Source: Mollicutes bacterium
GTDB lineage: Bacteria > Bacillota_I > Bacilli_A > Izemoplasmatales > Izemoplasmataceae
Assembly: GCA_003555335.1 (NCBI GenBank)
Contig: PWHD01000021.1
Coordinates: 124,001-188,000 of the forward strand
Length of the DNA: 64,000 nucleotides
Direction: 5' to 3'
Shown: positions 50,406 to 60,291 of the stretch, piece by piece
How positions within the stretch are numbered: the stretch's first letter is position 1
How the letters are laid out: each line of letters opens with the position of its first letter
Notes under the pieces: model-generated
What the model was told of the DNA's origin: nothing
What the model saw: only the letters and a program-made list of their open reading frames with translations
Databases searched by the model: none
Made by a program: the position numbers and the translations under genes

Positions 50406-53400
50406 TTAGAAATCAAACAGGTTGAGCTGGCTGGTCTCAGGCAGCTCGCCGAAGGCATCGAGGGCTTCGAGTTTCTTGAAGAGGGTGGTCGAAAGGAGGG
50501 TCCGTTCCTTGACATCTTCCCTTGAAGTGAACATTTTCTCATTCCTGGCCTGGACGATGGAGTCGGCCACTTTGCGGCCGAGTCCGTCGAGAGCGAGGAA
50601 GGGGAGCCTCAAGCCTTCGTTGTCGGCGGCGATCTTGAAATCGCCGGCCTCGCTTTCGAGGACGTTCACAGGCTTGAAGTGATAACCCCGCTTGACCATC
50701 TCGAGGGCCACCTCCAAGACGGTGTAGAGTTTCTTTTCGGGATCGGAAGCCTTATTGCCCTGGGCGCGGATATCGTCCATGCGTTTTTCGATGGCGTATT
50801 CGCCGCCCTGCATCGCGATGAGATCGAACGCGGAAGCCCGTTTCGAGAAATAGGCGGCATAGAAATAAATGGGACGGTAGCGTTTGAACCAGGCAATTCT
50901 TAAAGCCATCATGACATACGCGGTGGCATGGGCTTTCGGGAACATGTATTTGATCTGGCCGGCGGACCAGATATACCATTCGGGGATATTGTAGCGGCGC
51001 ATCTCTTCTTTGTATTCGTTCCATTTTTCAGCCTGGAACTGGGCCTTGCCCTTCCGGATGAACTCACTGATCTCGAAGGCCTTCTCACTCGGTAGCTCGT
51101 TTTGGATGAGATAGACCATGATGTCATCACGGCATCCGATCACGTCCTGGAAAGGAATCTGACCGTATTTCGTCTTTCCGGTGACCAGCATCTCGGCGTT
51201 GTTGAGCCAGACGTCGGTCCCGTGGGAGAGGCCTGATACCTTGACGATGTCGGCGAAGGTCTTCGGACGGGAGTCTTTCAGCATACTCCTGACGAACTGA
51301 GTGCCCATCTCGGGGATTCCGTAGGAGGCGACCTCACTTCTTATGTCGCTTGGTTTCAAGTGGAGCACATCGGTCCCCGACAACATCCTGTAGACTTCAG
51401 GATCGTCGATGGGGATGTCCATGGCGTCGGTGAAGGGGAAGTTGATCGGGTCTTTCTTGACGAAATCCATCAGGAAACGGATCATCGTGGGATCGTCGTG
51501 GCCGAGCACATCGAGTTTGAAGAGATTGTCTTCGAAAGAGTGGTAGTCGAAATGGGTGGTCTGCCAGTTGCTCGCGGTGTCGTCGGCAGGATACTGGACG
51601 GGGGTGACATCGAAGATTTCCTTGTAGGCAGGCACGACGACGATGCCGCCGGGGTGCTGGCCTGTGGAGCGTTTGACCCCTGTGATCTTCTTGGCCCGCC
51701 TTTCGATTTCGGCCTTTCTCAGCGTGAGGTCCTTCTTCTCCGCGTAACCTTTCACATAGCCGAAGGCGGTTTTAGAGGCGACGGTGGAGATGGTGCCGGC
51801 TCTGAAGGCACGGTCCTTGCCGAACAGCTCCCGGATGTATTCGTGGACGACGCCCTGATAATCTCCGGAGAAGTTCAGATCGATATCGGGTACCTTGTCG
51901 CCTTTGAACCCCAGGAAGGTCTCGAAGGGAATGTCGTGGCCGTCCTTTTTCATCTTGGCGTCGCATTTCGGGCAGGGCAGGGGTTTGAGGTCGAAACCGG
52001 AGTCGACTTCCTCGAGCACGCTCTGGAGCCCTTTTTCAGCATCTTTGATGCCGTAGGTCTCTTTTTCGTCCGGCGACATCTTGAAGGAACTGAAATGGCA
52101 TTTCGGGCAGACGTAGTGCGGGGGCAAGGGGTTGACTTCGGTGATGTCCATCAAGGTGGCGACGAAGCTCGAACCGACGCTTCCCCGGGACCCGACGAGA
52201 TAACCCTCGTCTAAGGATTTCTTGACGAGCAGGTGCGAGATGTAATAGACCGAGGAGAATTTGTTTTCGGTGATGCTCGTCATCTCTTTGTCGAGTCGGT
52301 CCTTCACAAGCGGCGGCAAGGGGTCGCCGTAGAGTTTTTTCGCATTCTCTTTGACCATGGCGATCATCTTCTGTTCGACCGAGGGGATGCCTTTCAAAGA
52401 GAGGAAATCATCGGTCGGTGCGTAGAGTTCGCTTTCAAAGGCGTCGAAGGTCTCGATCTTCTCGCTGATCTTGTTGCTGTTTCGGATGACGATCTCTTCT
52501 TTGATATGGTCTTCAAAGAACGGAAAACCGTCGAGCATCTCTTCTGTGTTTCTGAAATACTGTGACGGGATGCTGTCGTAACGGGAAAGCGTGTGATACC
52601 CGCCGCCGACGATCGGGGTGCGGATATAGATGTCCCTGTAGGTGACGGCGCTTTCTTCGATGTGGTGGACATCGCCGGTGGCCACCAGTGGGATGGCTTT
52701 TTCTTTTGCGACTTCGTAGATCCGTTGCAGTGTCGCCTCGAGGCGCGATTGTGCGTTTTCCATATCGCGCGAGAGGTGCATGTAGTCGCTAAGCGGCTGG
52801 ATTTCGAGGTAATCGAAATAGTCCGCCTTTTCCAGGAGGTCCGCCTTGCTGTTGTTGAGCGCGGTCTCGAAGAAATCGCTGTTCATGCAGCCGCTCCCGA
52901 TCAGCAGGCCTTCTTTGTATTTGTCGAGCACTTTCTTCGGCAGGGCGGGGCCCTTATCGAAATAGGTGGTGTTGGCGAGGGAGATTAGTTTATAGAGGTT
53001 TTTCAGCCCGGTCTTGTTCCTGACAAGCACACTGACGTGGGCGCTACGGGCGTTTTTGTAGGGATTGTAACCTTTGATCTTGTTATGCAGATCCTTGAGG
53101 TCCGAAAACGTCTTGATTCCTTCCTTGTCGAAGTCCGCAAGCATATTCAAGAAGATGTCCGCAGTGGCGCGGGCGTCGAATTCGGCCCGGTGGTGCTGTT
53201 GGAGGTTGACGTTGAACAGCTTGGCGACCGCTTTCAGGTTGAAGCGTTTGAGCTTGTCCGAATAGAGTTGTCTGGCAATCTGCAGGGTATCCAAGGTGGG
53301 GTAGTCCTTCTCATGAAGGCCGAGACTTTCCAAGTTGGCATGGACATGGGCCATGTCGAAGGCCGCATTGTGCGCGACGAGGATGGTTCCTTCGAAGAAG

Positions 53401-54845
53401 GCTTTGAATTCCGGCATGACCTTGTCGATGGTTCTAGCGTTTTTGACATCGTCGTCGCTGATGCCGGTCAAACGTTTGGTGAACTCGCTCAAGAGCTGTT
53501 CAGGGTTGACGAGGGCGTTGAAGTCCGCGACGACCTGATGGTCTTTGATCTTCACCGCGGAAATTTCGATGATCTTGTCGAAGTTGACCGAAAGTCCGGT
53601 GGTCTCGATGTCGAAGACGGTGTAGGTCGCCTCCCGAAGGGCGACGTCCAAATCACCCTTGGCGATGCTGATGTTGTCTTCATCGACCAAGGAAATCTCA
53701 GCACCGAAAATCGGTTTGATGCCGGCTTTCTTCGCGGCTTTCGCGAACTCGGGGAAAGCCTGGACATTGTCGTGGTCGGTCAGCGCGATGGCCGTATGGC
53801 CGAAGCGTTTGGCGGTCTTGATGTAATCCTCGATGGCGTCGATTCCGTCGAGGGTGGACATCTTCGAGTGAAGATGGAGTTCGACACGTTTCTTTTCGGC
53901 ATCATCGGTACGGGTTTCCTCGGGGACGGCCCGGTTGGTTCGCTCGATGTTGTCCGCGATCAGGACCACCTCGTCATTGAAATGGTCATACTGCGCGTAA
54001 GCTCTGACCTTCATGCGCATCTGTTCGACGCATTTATCGAGGAAGCGGATCTCTTCTTTGTCACGGACGAATTTCTTGACATAGATCGAGTCCTTTTCGT
54101 CACTCAGAACAAAGGTATAGAGTGTCGTCTGTTTCTTGATGGCTCTTTTTTCAAAGGATTCAATCCGTCCCTCAATGGTGAAGTTGGCCTGATTGTGGGC
54201 GGACTTGTATTCATTGAGCGCGGCTTCGTCGACCGGGATATCGGCGACTTTCTGTTTGACCGAGGGAACACGCTGATCACCGTAGGACTCATAGTGGACC
54301 GTCGGTGCGCTTTTTTCCTCGGTTTCATCTTCGGTCTCGCTTTGCGCTTCGATTCTTTCGGTGATGGAGGGGGTTTCTTCGCAGTAACGTACCGCGAGAC
54401 TGACCTCGAATCCGAAATCCATCATGCTTTGTTCGATATCGAAAAGCAGTTCCTCGACATAGGAACCGTCTTTCGGGCAGATGACACTGAGACGCGTACC
54501 CTCTTGTTCGACGGCCATGTCGCTCATCGAAAGATAGCGCGGTTTTTTCGCTTTCAGGCGGTCTAAGGCCAGATGGTAATAGTCCTTGAGATCGATGTCA
54601 CCCTGCTTTTCATAGTCGATCTTGTATTCGACGCGGCGGCAGTTTTCGAGTTGTACCGGGAGTCCCTCAAGGCGTTTGACAAAAAGCTTGAATACGTCTA
54701 TTTCAAGGGGGGTTTTGAACTCTATATTAAAAAACCACGTCTCCGTCTTCTCCTCGACTTCAAGTTCGACGAGCTTACCGGATAGGGGGTTTTCAAGGTC
54801 TTCAAGCTGTAAGAGTTTCAACAGTCTTTCAAAGGCTTTTTCCAT
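50406..54845 (-). CDS. polC: DNA polymerase III PolC-type alpha subunit
   Basis: A 1479-residue replicative polymerase of low-GC Gram-positive type. The order is an N-terminal domain and OB fold (about 210-310); a PHP domain starting HLHSKMSTLDGIDAI and split by the proofreading exonuclease (YTVFDIETTGLSVNFDKI, HNAAFDMAHV); a zinc-binding segment with CPKC pairs (YVCPKCHFSS, LPCPKCDAKM); the polymerase core with PDIDLNFSGDYQ; and helix-hairpin-helix elements near the end (LDGLGRKVADSIVQARNEK). The final residues QLNLFDF are a canonical sliding-clamp-binding motif. The length is slightly above Bacillus PolC (1437). Confidence 0.98.
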   Translation of the reverse strand: MEKAFERLLKLLQLEDLENPLSGKLVELEVEEKTETWFFNIEFKTPLEIDVFKLFVKRLEGLPVQLENCRRVEYKIDYEKQGDIDLKDYYHLALDRLKAKKPRYLSMSDMAVEQEGTRLSVICPKDGSYVEELLFDIEQSMMDFGFEVSLAVRYCEETPSITERIEAQSETEDETEEKSAPTVHYESYGDQRVPSVKQKVADIPVDEAALNEYKSAHNQANFTIEGRIESFEKRAIKKQTTLYTFVLSDEKDSIYVKKFVRDKEEIRFLDKCVEQMRMKVRAYAQYDHFNDEVVLIADNIERTNRAVPEETRTDDAEKKRVELHLHSKMSTLDGIDAIEDYIKTAKRFGHTAIALTDHDNVQAFPEFAKAAKKAGIKPIFGAEISLVDEDNISIAKGDLDVALREATYTVFDIETTGLSVNFDKIIEISAVKIKDHQVVADFNALVNPEQLLSEFTKRLTGISDDDVKNARTIDKVMPEFKAFFEGTILVAHNAAFDMAHVHANLESLGLHEKDYPTLDTLQIARQLYSDKLKRFNLKAVAKLFNVNLQQHHRAEFDARATADIFLNMLADFDKEGIKTFSDLKDLHNKIKGYNPYKNARSAHVSVLVRNKTGLKNLYKLISLANTTYFDKGPALPKKVLDKYKEGLLIGSGCMNSDFFETALNNSKADLLEKADYFDYLEIQPLSDYMHLSRDMENAQSRLEATLQRIYEVAKEKAIPLVATGDVHHIEESAVTYRDIYIRTPIVGGGYHTLSRYDSIPSQYFRNTEEMLDGFPFFEDHIKEEIVIRNSNKISEKIETFDAFESELYAPTDDFLSLKGIPSVEQKMIAMVKENAKKLYGDPLPPLVKDRLDKEMTSITENKFSSVYYISHLLVKKSLDEGYLVGSRGSVGSSFVATLMDITEVNPLPPHYVCPKCHFSSFKMSPDEKETYGIKDAEKGLQSVLEEVDSGFDLKPLPCPKCDAKMKKDGHDIPFETFLGFKGDKVPDIDLNFSGDYQGVVHEYIRELFGKDRAFRAGTISTVASKTAFGYVKGYAEKKDLTLRKAEIERRAKKITGVKRSTGQHPGGIVVVPAYKEIFDVTPVQYPADDTASNWQTTHFDYHSFEDNLFKLDVLGHDDPTMIRFLMDFVKKDPINFPFTDAMDIPIDDPEVYRMLSGTDVLHLKPSDIRSEVASYGIPEMGTQFVRSMLKDSRPKTFADIVKVSGLSHGTDVWLNNAEMLVTGKTKYGQIPFQDVIGCRDDIMVYLIQNELPSEKAFEISEFIRKGKAQFQAEKWNEYKEEMRRYNIPEWYIWSAGQIKYMFPKAHATAYVMMALRIAWFKRYRPIYFYAAYFSKRASAFDLIAMQGGEYAIEKRMDDIRAQGNKASDPEKKLYTVLEVALEMVKRGYHFKPVNVLESEAGDFKIAADNEGLRLPFLALDGLGRKVADSIVQARNEKMFTSREDVKERTLLSTTLFKKLEALDAFGELPETSQLNLFDF

Positions 54846-54889
54846 AGGAACACTCCAATTTTGTTACCTCAATTATAGCACATGCGGAC

Positions 54890-54915
54890 AAAAAAAAAGT
54901 AGAAATCATCTACTT
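54890..54915 (-). terminator. Terminator of gmk-rpoZ
   Basis: A 7-bp stem AAGTAGA/TCTACTT (54897-54903 with 54909-54915) is followed on the minus strand by a T-run. The rpoZ stop codon lies in the stem. Confidence 0.82.
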
Positions 54916-55131
54916 ATTTTTATCGAAATCGATGGTCACTTTGCCTTGCATGATCTCTTCGAGCGCAATGCCCACAGGCTTGCTGCATTTGGCGTCGATG
55001 ATGACATCTTCCTTTTCACGGATGATTTTCGCACGCATGGCAGCCGCATAGGACAGTTTGTATTTGGAATCGATATTCTCCAGCAGTTCGTCGATGGACG
55101 GATAGCGCAATCCTTCTTTGTTCTCACTCAT
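54910..55131 (-). CDS. rpoZ: RNA polymerase omega subunit
   Basis: A 73-residue protein. RYPSIDELLENIDSKYKLSYAAAMRAKII is the omega core, and the MCRAR-equivalent region IDAKCSKPVGIALEEIMQGKV follows. It overlaps gmk by eight bases, the normal gmk-rpoZ order. It helps assemble and stabilise RNA polymerase. Confidence 0.95.
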   Translation of the reverse strand: MSENKEGLRYPSIDELLENIDSKYKLSYAAAMRAKIIREKEDVIIDAKCSKPVGIALEEIMQGKVTIDFDKNK

Positions 55132-55753
55132 TCTTCAGTACCTCCATTAGTTCATAGTATTTATAGATGGACCGTTCGGTCTTGGCATGTTCGGCGCGGA
55201 TGATCGCGAGGACCCTGTCTGCAGCGTTGGTCACTTCGTCATTGACGACGATGTAGTCGTATTTGTGGGCGAGCGGGAATTCCCTTTCGGCCTTGTCCAT
55301 CCTTTTTTGGATGGTGTCGGCGGATTCGGTGCCTCTTCTGAGCAATCTTCTGTAAAGGGCCTCCTTGTTTGGCGGAGCGATGAAGATGAAGACGCCATCC
55401 GGTGCTTTCTCACGCACCTGTAGCGCACCTTGCACCTCGATCTCGAGTACGACTTCCTTGCCCTTTTTCATCTGTTCGTAGACCTTGTCCTTGGGGGTTC
55501 CATAATAATTGCCGACGAACTCCGCCCACTCGAGAAACGCATCATCTTCGATTCTTTTCTCGAATTCCTCTTTGGAGACGAAATAGTAATCCTCCCCTTC
55601 AACCTCACCACTACGAGGGGGACGGGTGGTCATCGAAGTCGAATAGACGAGGTCATGACCTTCAAGGTCGAAAAGCGCTTTGCGAACAGTGCCTTTACCT
55701 ACTCCGGAGGGTCCGCTAAGAACAACCAACAATCCACGTTCATTGAGCTTCAT
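55124..55753 (-). CDS. gmk: Guanylate kinase
   Basis: A 209-residue enzyme phosphorylating GMP to GDP. The P-loop is LSGPSGVGKGTVRKAL. The GMP-binding segment is YSTSMTTRPPRSGEVEGEDYYFVS, and the lid has RLLRRGTESADTIQKRM. The ATG at 55753 follows GGAGG. It is divergent from rqcH. Confidence 0.98.
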   Translation of the reverse strand: MKLNERGLLVVLSGPSGVGKGTVRKALFDLEGHDLVYSTSMTTRPPRSGEVEGEDYYFVSKEEFEKRIEDDAFLEWAEFVGNYYGTPKDKVYEQMKKGKEVVLEIEVQGALQVREKAPDGVFIFIAPPNKEALYRRLLRRGTESADTIQKRMDKAEREFPLAHKYDYIVVNDEVTNAADRVLAIIRAEHAKTERSIYKYYELMEVLKNE

Positions 55754-55787
55754 TCGCGTGCCTCCGTTTCTTTCTGTATTATTAATT

Positions 55788-55816
55788 ATGATAACACTTT
55801 TACTGTGATTATGTAA
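55788..55816 (-). promoter_or_regulatory. Promoter of gmk-rpoZ
   Basis: On the minus strand, TTACAT (55811-55816), 17 bases and TATCAT (55788-55793). Confidence 0.6.
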
Positions 55817-55832
55817 GTCAAAAGATTTATTT

Positions 55833-55860
55833 TTTACAAAAGTTTCATCCATGTTACAAT
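55833..55860 (+). promoter_or_regulatory. Promoter of rqcH
   Basis: TTTACA (55833-55838), 16 bases and TACAAT (55855-55860), 16 bases before the ATG at 55877. Confidence 0.55.
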
Positions 55861-55876
55861 GTAGGGGGTGATTATT

Positions 55877-57535
55877 ATGAGTTTCGACGGAACCATGCTG
55901 TCCTACGTCACAAAAGAGTTGTCCGAAACCCTTGAAAAGGGTCGGATCAACAAAATCTATCAACTGTCCGATTTCACTTTTCTTTTCACCATAAGAAGAC
56001 AAAAGACCCACACCCTGCTGATCAGCGCCTCCAGACAAAGCGCCCGCATCCACCTCACCGGCGCCGATTACGAAAAACCCATGCAGCCACCGATGTTCTG
56101 CATGTTTTTACGTAAGCACTTAGAAGGCGCCCGCATCGAAGCGATCGCCCAGAAGGACAATGACCGGATCGCTACCTTCACCATCGCCACCACCAATGAA
56201 CTCGGTGACCGTGTGAAACTTTATCTCATCTTCGAGGCGCTCGGCAAGGATGCGAACCTCATTCTGACAGACCAGGACCACAAGGTGCTTGACTGTCTGC
56301 ACCACACCCACCCGCTCGAGACGGCAAGAACCATGATTCCAAGCGCCACCTACGACTACCCCGAAGACGACCGGGTCAATCCTTTCGACAAGGACGCCCT
56401 CGAAAACCGTCTCGAAACGACCCCGATCAGCGACCACAAGGACCTTCTTGGCAACATCCAGGGCATCTCGCCGCTATTCGCCAAGGAATACCTGCACAGA
56501 AAAAGCATCGACCCGCGCACCAGCCTACACGCCATGCTTCATGAGGCGAAATTCCAGATTTTGGAGAGCGACAAGCTTTATTTCAGCTATTTCGACATCA
56601 CCCATATCCGGGGTGCACGCACATTGTTGGAGACGCCAAGCGAACTGCTCGATCACATTTTTTCCAAACGGGAATACAAGGAACGCTACAAACAACAGTC
56701 CAAGGATTTACGCACCATCATCACCAGAGAGACGAAGAAACAACAGCGCAAAGTGGAAAAACTCACCCGACAACTTGGCAAGACCGAGGATGCCGACACC
56801 CTGCGCAAGATGGGCGAACTGCTTCTTAGCTATCAATACAGCATCGAAAAAGGCGACCGTGAAACCACTGTCCATGACTATTACGACAACTTACCCATCA
56901 CCATCCCTTTAGACCCTGAAAAAACCCCGGTGGAAAACGCCAATCTCTATTTCGAGAAGTTCAAAAAGCAAAAAAAGAGCATCCCCCACTTGAAAAGACA
57001 GCTCATACGCGCCAAGAACGAGCTTTCCTACTTCAGGGTGCTCGAAAGCCAGCTCGATCATGGCGACCTTCATGACCTCGCCGAAATCCGCGAAGAACTC
57101 AGAGACTACGGCTATGTCCGCCAGACTCAAAAGACCAAGAAACTTTCCAAAAAAGCCAAACATCTCCGATTCAAAGACGAAAGGGGTGTCACGATCCTCG
57201 TCGGCAAGAACAACCGGCAGAACGCGGAGATCACACACAAAATCGCCGATTACAACCACGTGTGGTTCCATGTGCAAAACGCGCCCGGATCCCACGTGGT
57301 CGCAAAGGAAAGACTAAAGAATCTGACCGAAACAACCATCCGGACCGCCGCTCAGCTCGCCGCCTATTATTCGAAGATGCGCGATTCCTCGAGCGTCGCC
57401 GTGGATTACACCGAAGTGCGCAACATCAAGAAAATTCCCGGACAGAAACCCTGTTTCGTGACCTATCGGAACCAAAAGACCATCTATATCGACCCGGACC
57501 CTGATTTCATCGCAAAGCTTTCTGAAAACAAATGA
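55877..57535 (+). CDS. rqcH: RqcH, NFACT-family ribosome quality control protein
   Basis: A 552-residue homologue of Rqc2/NEMF. The NFACT-N domain begins MSFDGTMLSYVTKELSETL and includes RQSARIHLT and FCMFLRKHLEGARI. A helix-hairpin-helix and coiled-coil region (about 275-410) contains KKQQRKVEKLTRQLGK. The NFACT-R domain has GVTILVGKNNRQNAEITHKI, WFHVQNAPGSHVV and SSVAVDYTEVRNIKKIPGQKPCFVTY. In Bacillus it adds C-terminal alanine tails to stalled peptides on 50S subunits. The ATG at 55877 follows GGGGGTGAT. Confidence 0.96.
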   Translation: MSFDGTMLSYVTKELSETLEKGRINKIYQLSDFTFLFTIRRQKTHTLLISASRQSARIHLTGADYEKPMQPPMFCMFLRKHLEGARIEAIAQKDNDRIATFTIATTNELGDRVKLYLIFEALGKDANLILTDQDHKVLDCLHHTHPLETARTMIPSATYDYPEDDRVNPFDKDALENRLETTPISDHKDLLGNIQGISPLFAKEYLHRKSIDPRTSLHAMLHEAKFQILESDKLYFSYFDITHIRGARTLLETPSELLDHIFSKREYKERYKQQSKDLRTIITRETKKQQRKVEKLTRQLGKTEDADTLRKMGELLLSYQYSIEKGDRETTVHDYYDNLPITIPLDPEKTPVENANLYFEKFKKQKKSIPHLKRQLIRAKNELSYFRVLESQLDHGDLHDLAEIREELRDYGYVRQTQKTKKLSKKAKHLRFKDERGVTILVGKNNRQNAEITHKIADYNHVWFHVQNAPGSHVVAKERLKNLTETTIRTAAQLAAYYSKMRDSSSVAVDYTEVRNIKKIPGQKPCFVTYRNQKTIYIDPDPDFIAKLSENK

Positions 57536-57563
57536 AGATGCCGAGAGACGAAGGCATCTTTTT
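57536..57563 (+). terminator. Terminator of rqcH
   Basis: AGATGCC/GGCATCT arms (57536-57542, 57553-57559) are followed by a T-run, starting right at the rqcH stop. Confidence 0.82.
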
Positions 57564-57642
57564 CTTTGCGGCGGTCTTTATCTTTGCCTTTTTCCATGAT
57601 GACTGGTAACATTGAATAAACAAGGCGTTGGGAGTGATTGTC

Positions 57643-58332
57643 ATGCGCCGACTGATGAAAAATGGCGCCAGGCTGTTGAGACGCCATTTCCCCTATATCC
57701 TTTTTGTCAACATCGTCGTCACGGCCGCCATCTATTTCTCTCCGTTCATCATTCCGGTGGTGGGCGTCTTTCTCATCCTACCCATCCGTGTCGGTTTCGC
57801 ACAGGCGCTTTATTCCCTTGTTAAAAGCGGTCGAAGACCGGTGGGGATTCCACTTTTGCTAGGTTTTGAGGACCGGCGATACTTATATAACCTGCTTTCG
57901 CTCGCCTTAAGACGCATCCTCATCACCATCGGCTATGCCTTCTTCATTCTTCCGGGCATGGTCATGTCGGCGGCGTTCGCCATGGTCCCCTACCTACTCG
58001 CCGATGACAAGTTCGACCAGCGACGCCACAATCCGCTCATCGCGAGCATCACCATCATGAGAGGCGAGATCAGAAATCTCTTTTTCGTCCATCTCTGGTT
58101 TTATATCGGGGTCGGGTCCTGGTTGGCGTTCACCGCCTATTATCTGATCAGCGAAGGCATCCCCGCACAGTGGCGGGATATCGGTGCCATCGATATTCCG
58201 AGAATCGCATTCTGGGTCATTCTGCTTTCGCCTTTGATCAAGTATCTGATTCTGGATCCCTATTACCATTCGATCCATGCCGTCTTATACAAAGAAAGGA
58301 AAAGGCGTCTCCCCAAACGATACAGACAATGA
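57643..58332 (+). CDS. DUF975-like multi-pass membrane protein
   Basis: A 229-residue protein with about five hydrophobic segments: YILFVNIVVTAAIYFSPFIIPVVGVFLILPIRVGFAQALY, ILITIGYAFFILPGMVMSAAFAMVPYLLAD, LFFVHLWFYIGVGSWLAFTAYYLI and IAFWVILLSPLIKYLILDPYYHSIHAVLY. The order and the closing Tyr-rich PYYHSIHAVLY resemble DUF975 proteins, in which the last segment is usually PY..a..a.FY. The function of that family is unknown. The ATG at 57643 follows GGGAGTG. No clear promoter is seen in the gap of about 80 bases after the rqcH terminator. Confidence 0.7.
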   Translation: MRRLMKNGARLLRRHFPYILFVNIVVTAAIYFSPFIIPVVGVFLILPIRVGFAQALYSLVKSGRRPVGIPLLLGFEDRRYLYNLLSLALRRILITIGYAFFILPGMVMSAAFAMVPYLLADDKFDQRRHNPLIASITIMRGEIRNLFFVHLWFYIGVGSWLAFTAYYLISEGIPAQWRDIGAIDIPRIAFWVILLSPLIKYLILDPYYHSIHAVLYKERKRRLPKRYRQ

Positions 58333-58333
58333 G

Positions 58334-58360
58334 AAAGGCTGCCCGCGGGCAGCCTTTTTT
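58334..58360. terminator. Bidirectional terminator between the DUF975-like gene and thrS
   Basis: AAAGGCTGCC/GGCAGCCTTT arms around CGCG are followed by a T-run on the plus strand. It lies between two convergent genes. Confidence 0.88.
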
Positions 58361-60291
58361 CAGGACAGTTTTTTCGTCTTGTCTTTGATCTCGTCTTTGA
58401 TCATGGTGATGAACGCATCGGTCGATACGGTGGTCTGTTCCTTCTCACCGTAGCGGCGGTAGGTGACGGCGTTTTTGGCCATTTCCTCATCACCGACGAC
58501 GATCTGGTAGGGAATCTTGTTGGTCTGGGCTTCCCTGATCTTGTAGCCGAGTTTCTCTTCACGAAGATCGGTGGCGCTTCTGAGTTCCTCATCGACGAAC
58601 ATCGCGTGAAGTTTCTGCGCATAATCCGCGTGCGCCTCCAAAGAGACGGGAATGATTTTCATCTGGGTCGGGGCGAGCCAGGTCGGGAAGGCGCCCTTGT
58701 ATTGTTCGAGCAGGATGCTCATGAGGCGCTCCCAGGTGGAGATGAGGCCCCTGTGGATCACAACCGGACGGTGACGTTCGCCGTCCTCCCCGATATAGGT
58801 CAGATCGAAGCGTTCTGGAAGGAGGAAGTCCAGTTGCACGGTGCTCATGGTGATGACGTGGTCCAGGGCGGTTCTGACCTGGATGTCGATCTTCGGTCCG
58901 TAGAAGGCGGCCTCACCCTTGACTTCGGTGTAGTCGATCTTCTCTTCGTCGAGCAGTGATTTCAACGTGGCTTCCGCCTCGTCCCAAAGGGCGTCATCCG
59001 GGTGGAATTTGCCTTTGGTCTCGTCCCTCAGGGCAAGTTCGATATAATCGATGACGAGGCCCAGGTCCTCGATGACGGTGAGGATGAGATTATAGGCGTT
59101 CAGGACTTCTTGTTTGATCTGGTCCTTGCGGGCGAAGATGTGGGAATCGGTCAGGGTCATGGCCCTGACGCGTTCAAGTCCGCTCAAAGCGCCGCTCGCT
59201 TCATAGCGGTGCTGGGTGACGATTTCCGCATAGCGCAGCGGGAGGTCCCGGTAGCTTCTGAGTTCCGAGTTGTAGACGATCATATGGTGCGGACAGCTCA
59301 TCGGACGCAGGACGAAAGTCTCGTCCCCGTCTTCCATGAGCGGGAACATGTCATCTTTGTAATGGTCGAAGTGTCCGCTCGCCTGGTAGAGTTCCTTGGT
59401 GCCCAGCACCGGGGTCGACAGATGGAGGTAGCCGTTCTTGCGTTCGAGTTTGTAGACATAATCCTCCAAAGTGCGGCGGATGGTGTAGCCGTTCGGGAGC
59501 CAGATCGGCAGACCCTGACCGGCTTTCTTGTCGAGCATGAAGATACGCAGCTCCTTGCCCAGTTTGCGGTGGTCGCGCTCTTTTCTGTCTTCAAGGGCCT
59601 TGAGATGGTCTTCGAGGTCCTCTTTGGTGAACCAGCTGGTGCCATAGATTCGTTGCAACATCTCGCGGTCGGAGTCGCCGCGCCAGTAGGCGCCGGCGAC
59701 TGAAAGGAGTTTGAAATGCTTGATGTGGCGGGTGTTGCCCACATGACCGCCCCGGCATAAGTCGGTGAACTCGCCTTGTTTGTAGACGGTGATGATCTCG
59801 CCTTCGCCTAGTTCCTCGATGAGTTCTTTTTTGTAGGGATCGTCCTTGAAACGTTTCAATGCCTCTCCTCTGGTGACTTCCTCGCGGGACATCTCGGTCT
59901 GTTCTTTGATGATGCGGCGCATCATCTGTTCGATTTTGGGAAGGTCTTCGTTCTTGATGGTGTGGTCGGTGGCGATGTCATAGTAAAAGCCGCTCTTGAT
60001 GGCGGGTCCGACGCCGAATTTGGCATCGGGGTAGAGTCTTTTGACCGCCTGGGCCATCAGGTGGGCCGTCGAGTGGTTGAGGATTTCTATCGCTTCGGGT
60101 CTGTCCTTGGTGATCAGGTCGACCTCGGCGTCTTCTTCTATGGGACGGTTCAGGTCATAGAGTTCGTTGTTGACATAAGCCGCGACGGTCTTCTTCTTGA
60201 GACCGGGCGCGATCGACCCTGCGACTTCTTCCGGTGTCACACCGGGGTCGAATGTTTTTTTTTTGCCGTCTTTGAATGTGATTTCAATCAT
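58360..60291 (-). CDS. thrS: Threonyl-tRNA synthetase
   Basis: A 643-residue class II synthetase. An N-terminal TGS domain (about 1-61) is followed by the editing domain with HSTAHLMAQAVKRL and later C and H ligands (DLCRGGHVGNTRHIKHFKLL). The catalytic core has FVLRPMSCPHHMIVYNSELRSYRDLPLRYAEI (zinc cysteine, motif 2) and HRGLISTWERLMSILLEQ (motif 3). The anticodon-binding domain is at about 535-643. The ATG shares one base with the stop of the MazG-like gene upstream. The operon is under a threonine T-box. Confidence 0.98.
   Translation of the reverse strand: MIEITFKDGKKKTFDPGVTPEEVAGSIAPGLKKKTVAAYVNNELYDLNRPIEEDAEVDLITKDRPEAIEILNHSTAHLMAQAVKRLYPDAKFGVGPAIKSGFYYDIATDHTIKNEDLPKIEQMMRRIIKEQTEMSREEVTRGEALKRFKDDPYKKELIEELGEGEIITVYKQGEFTDLCRGGHVGNTRHIKHFKLLSVAGAYWRGDSDREMLQRIYGTSWFTKEDLEDHLKALEDRKERDHRKLGKELRIFMLDKKAGQGLPIWLPNGYTIRRTLEDYVYKLERKNGYLHLSTPVLGTKELYQASGHFDHYKDDMFPLMEDGDETFVLRPMSCPHHMIVYNSELRSYRDLPLRYAEIVTQHRYEASGALSGLERVRAMTLTDSHIFARKDQIKQEVLNAYNLILTVIEDLGLVIDYIELALRDETKGKFHPDDALWDEAEATLKSLLDEEKIDYTEVKGEAAFYGPKIDIQVRTALDHVITMSTVQLDFLLPERFDLTYIGEDGERHRPVVIHRGLISTWERLMSILLEQYKGAFPTWLAPTQMKIIPVSLEAHADYAQKLHAMFVDEELRSATDLREEKLGYKIREAQTNKIPYQIVVGDEEMAKNAVTYRRYGEKEQTTVSTDAFITMIKDEIKDKTKKLS

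Noticed and set aside
53037..54566. A 509-codon open frame on the plus strand opposite polC
   Set aside because: It is antisense to a clear polC exonuclease/PHP region and has no ribosome binding site or family resemblance. Its composition, rich in Val, Asp, Phe and Gly, is what reverse-complemented coding DNA of this base composition gives.
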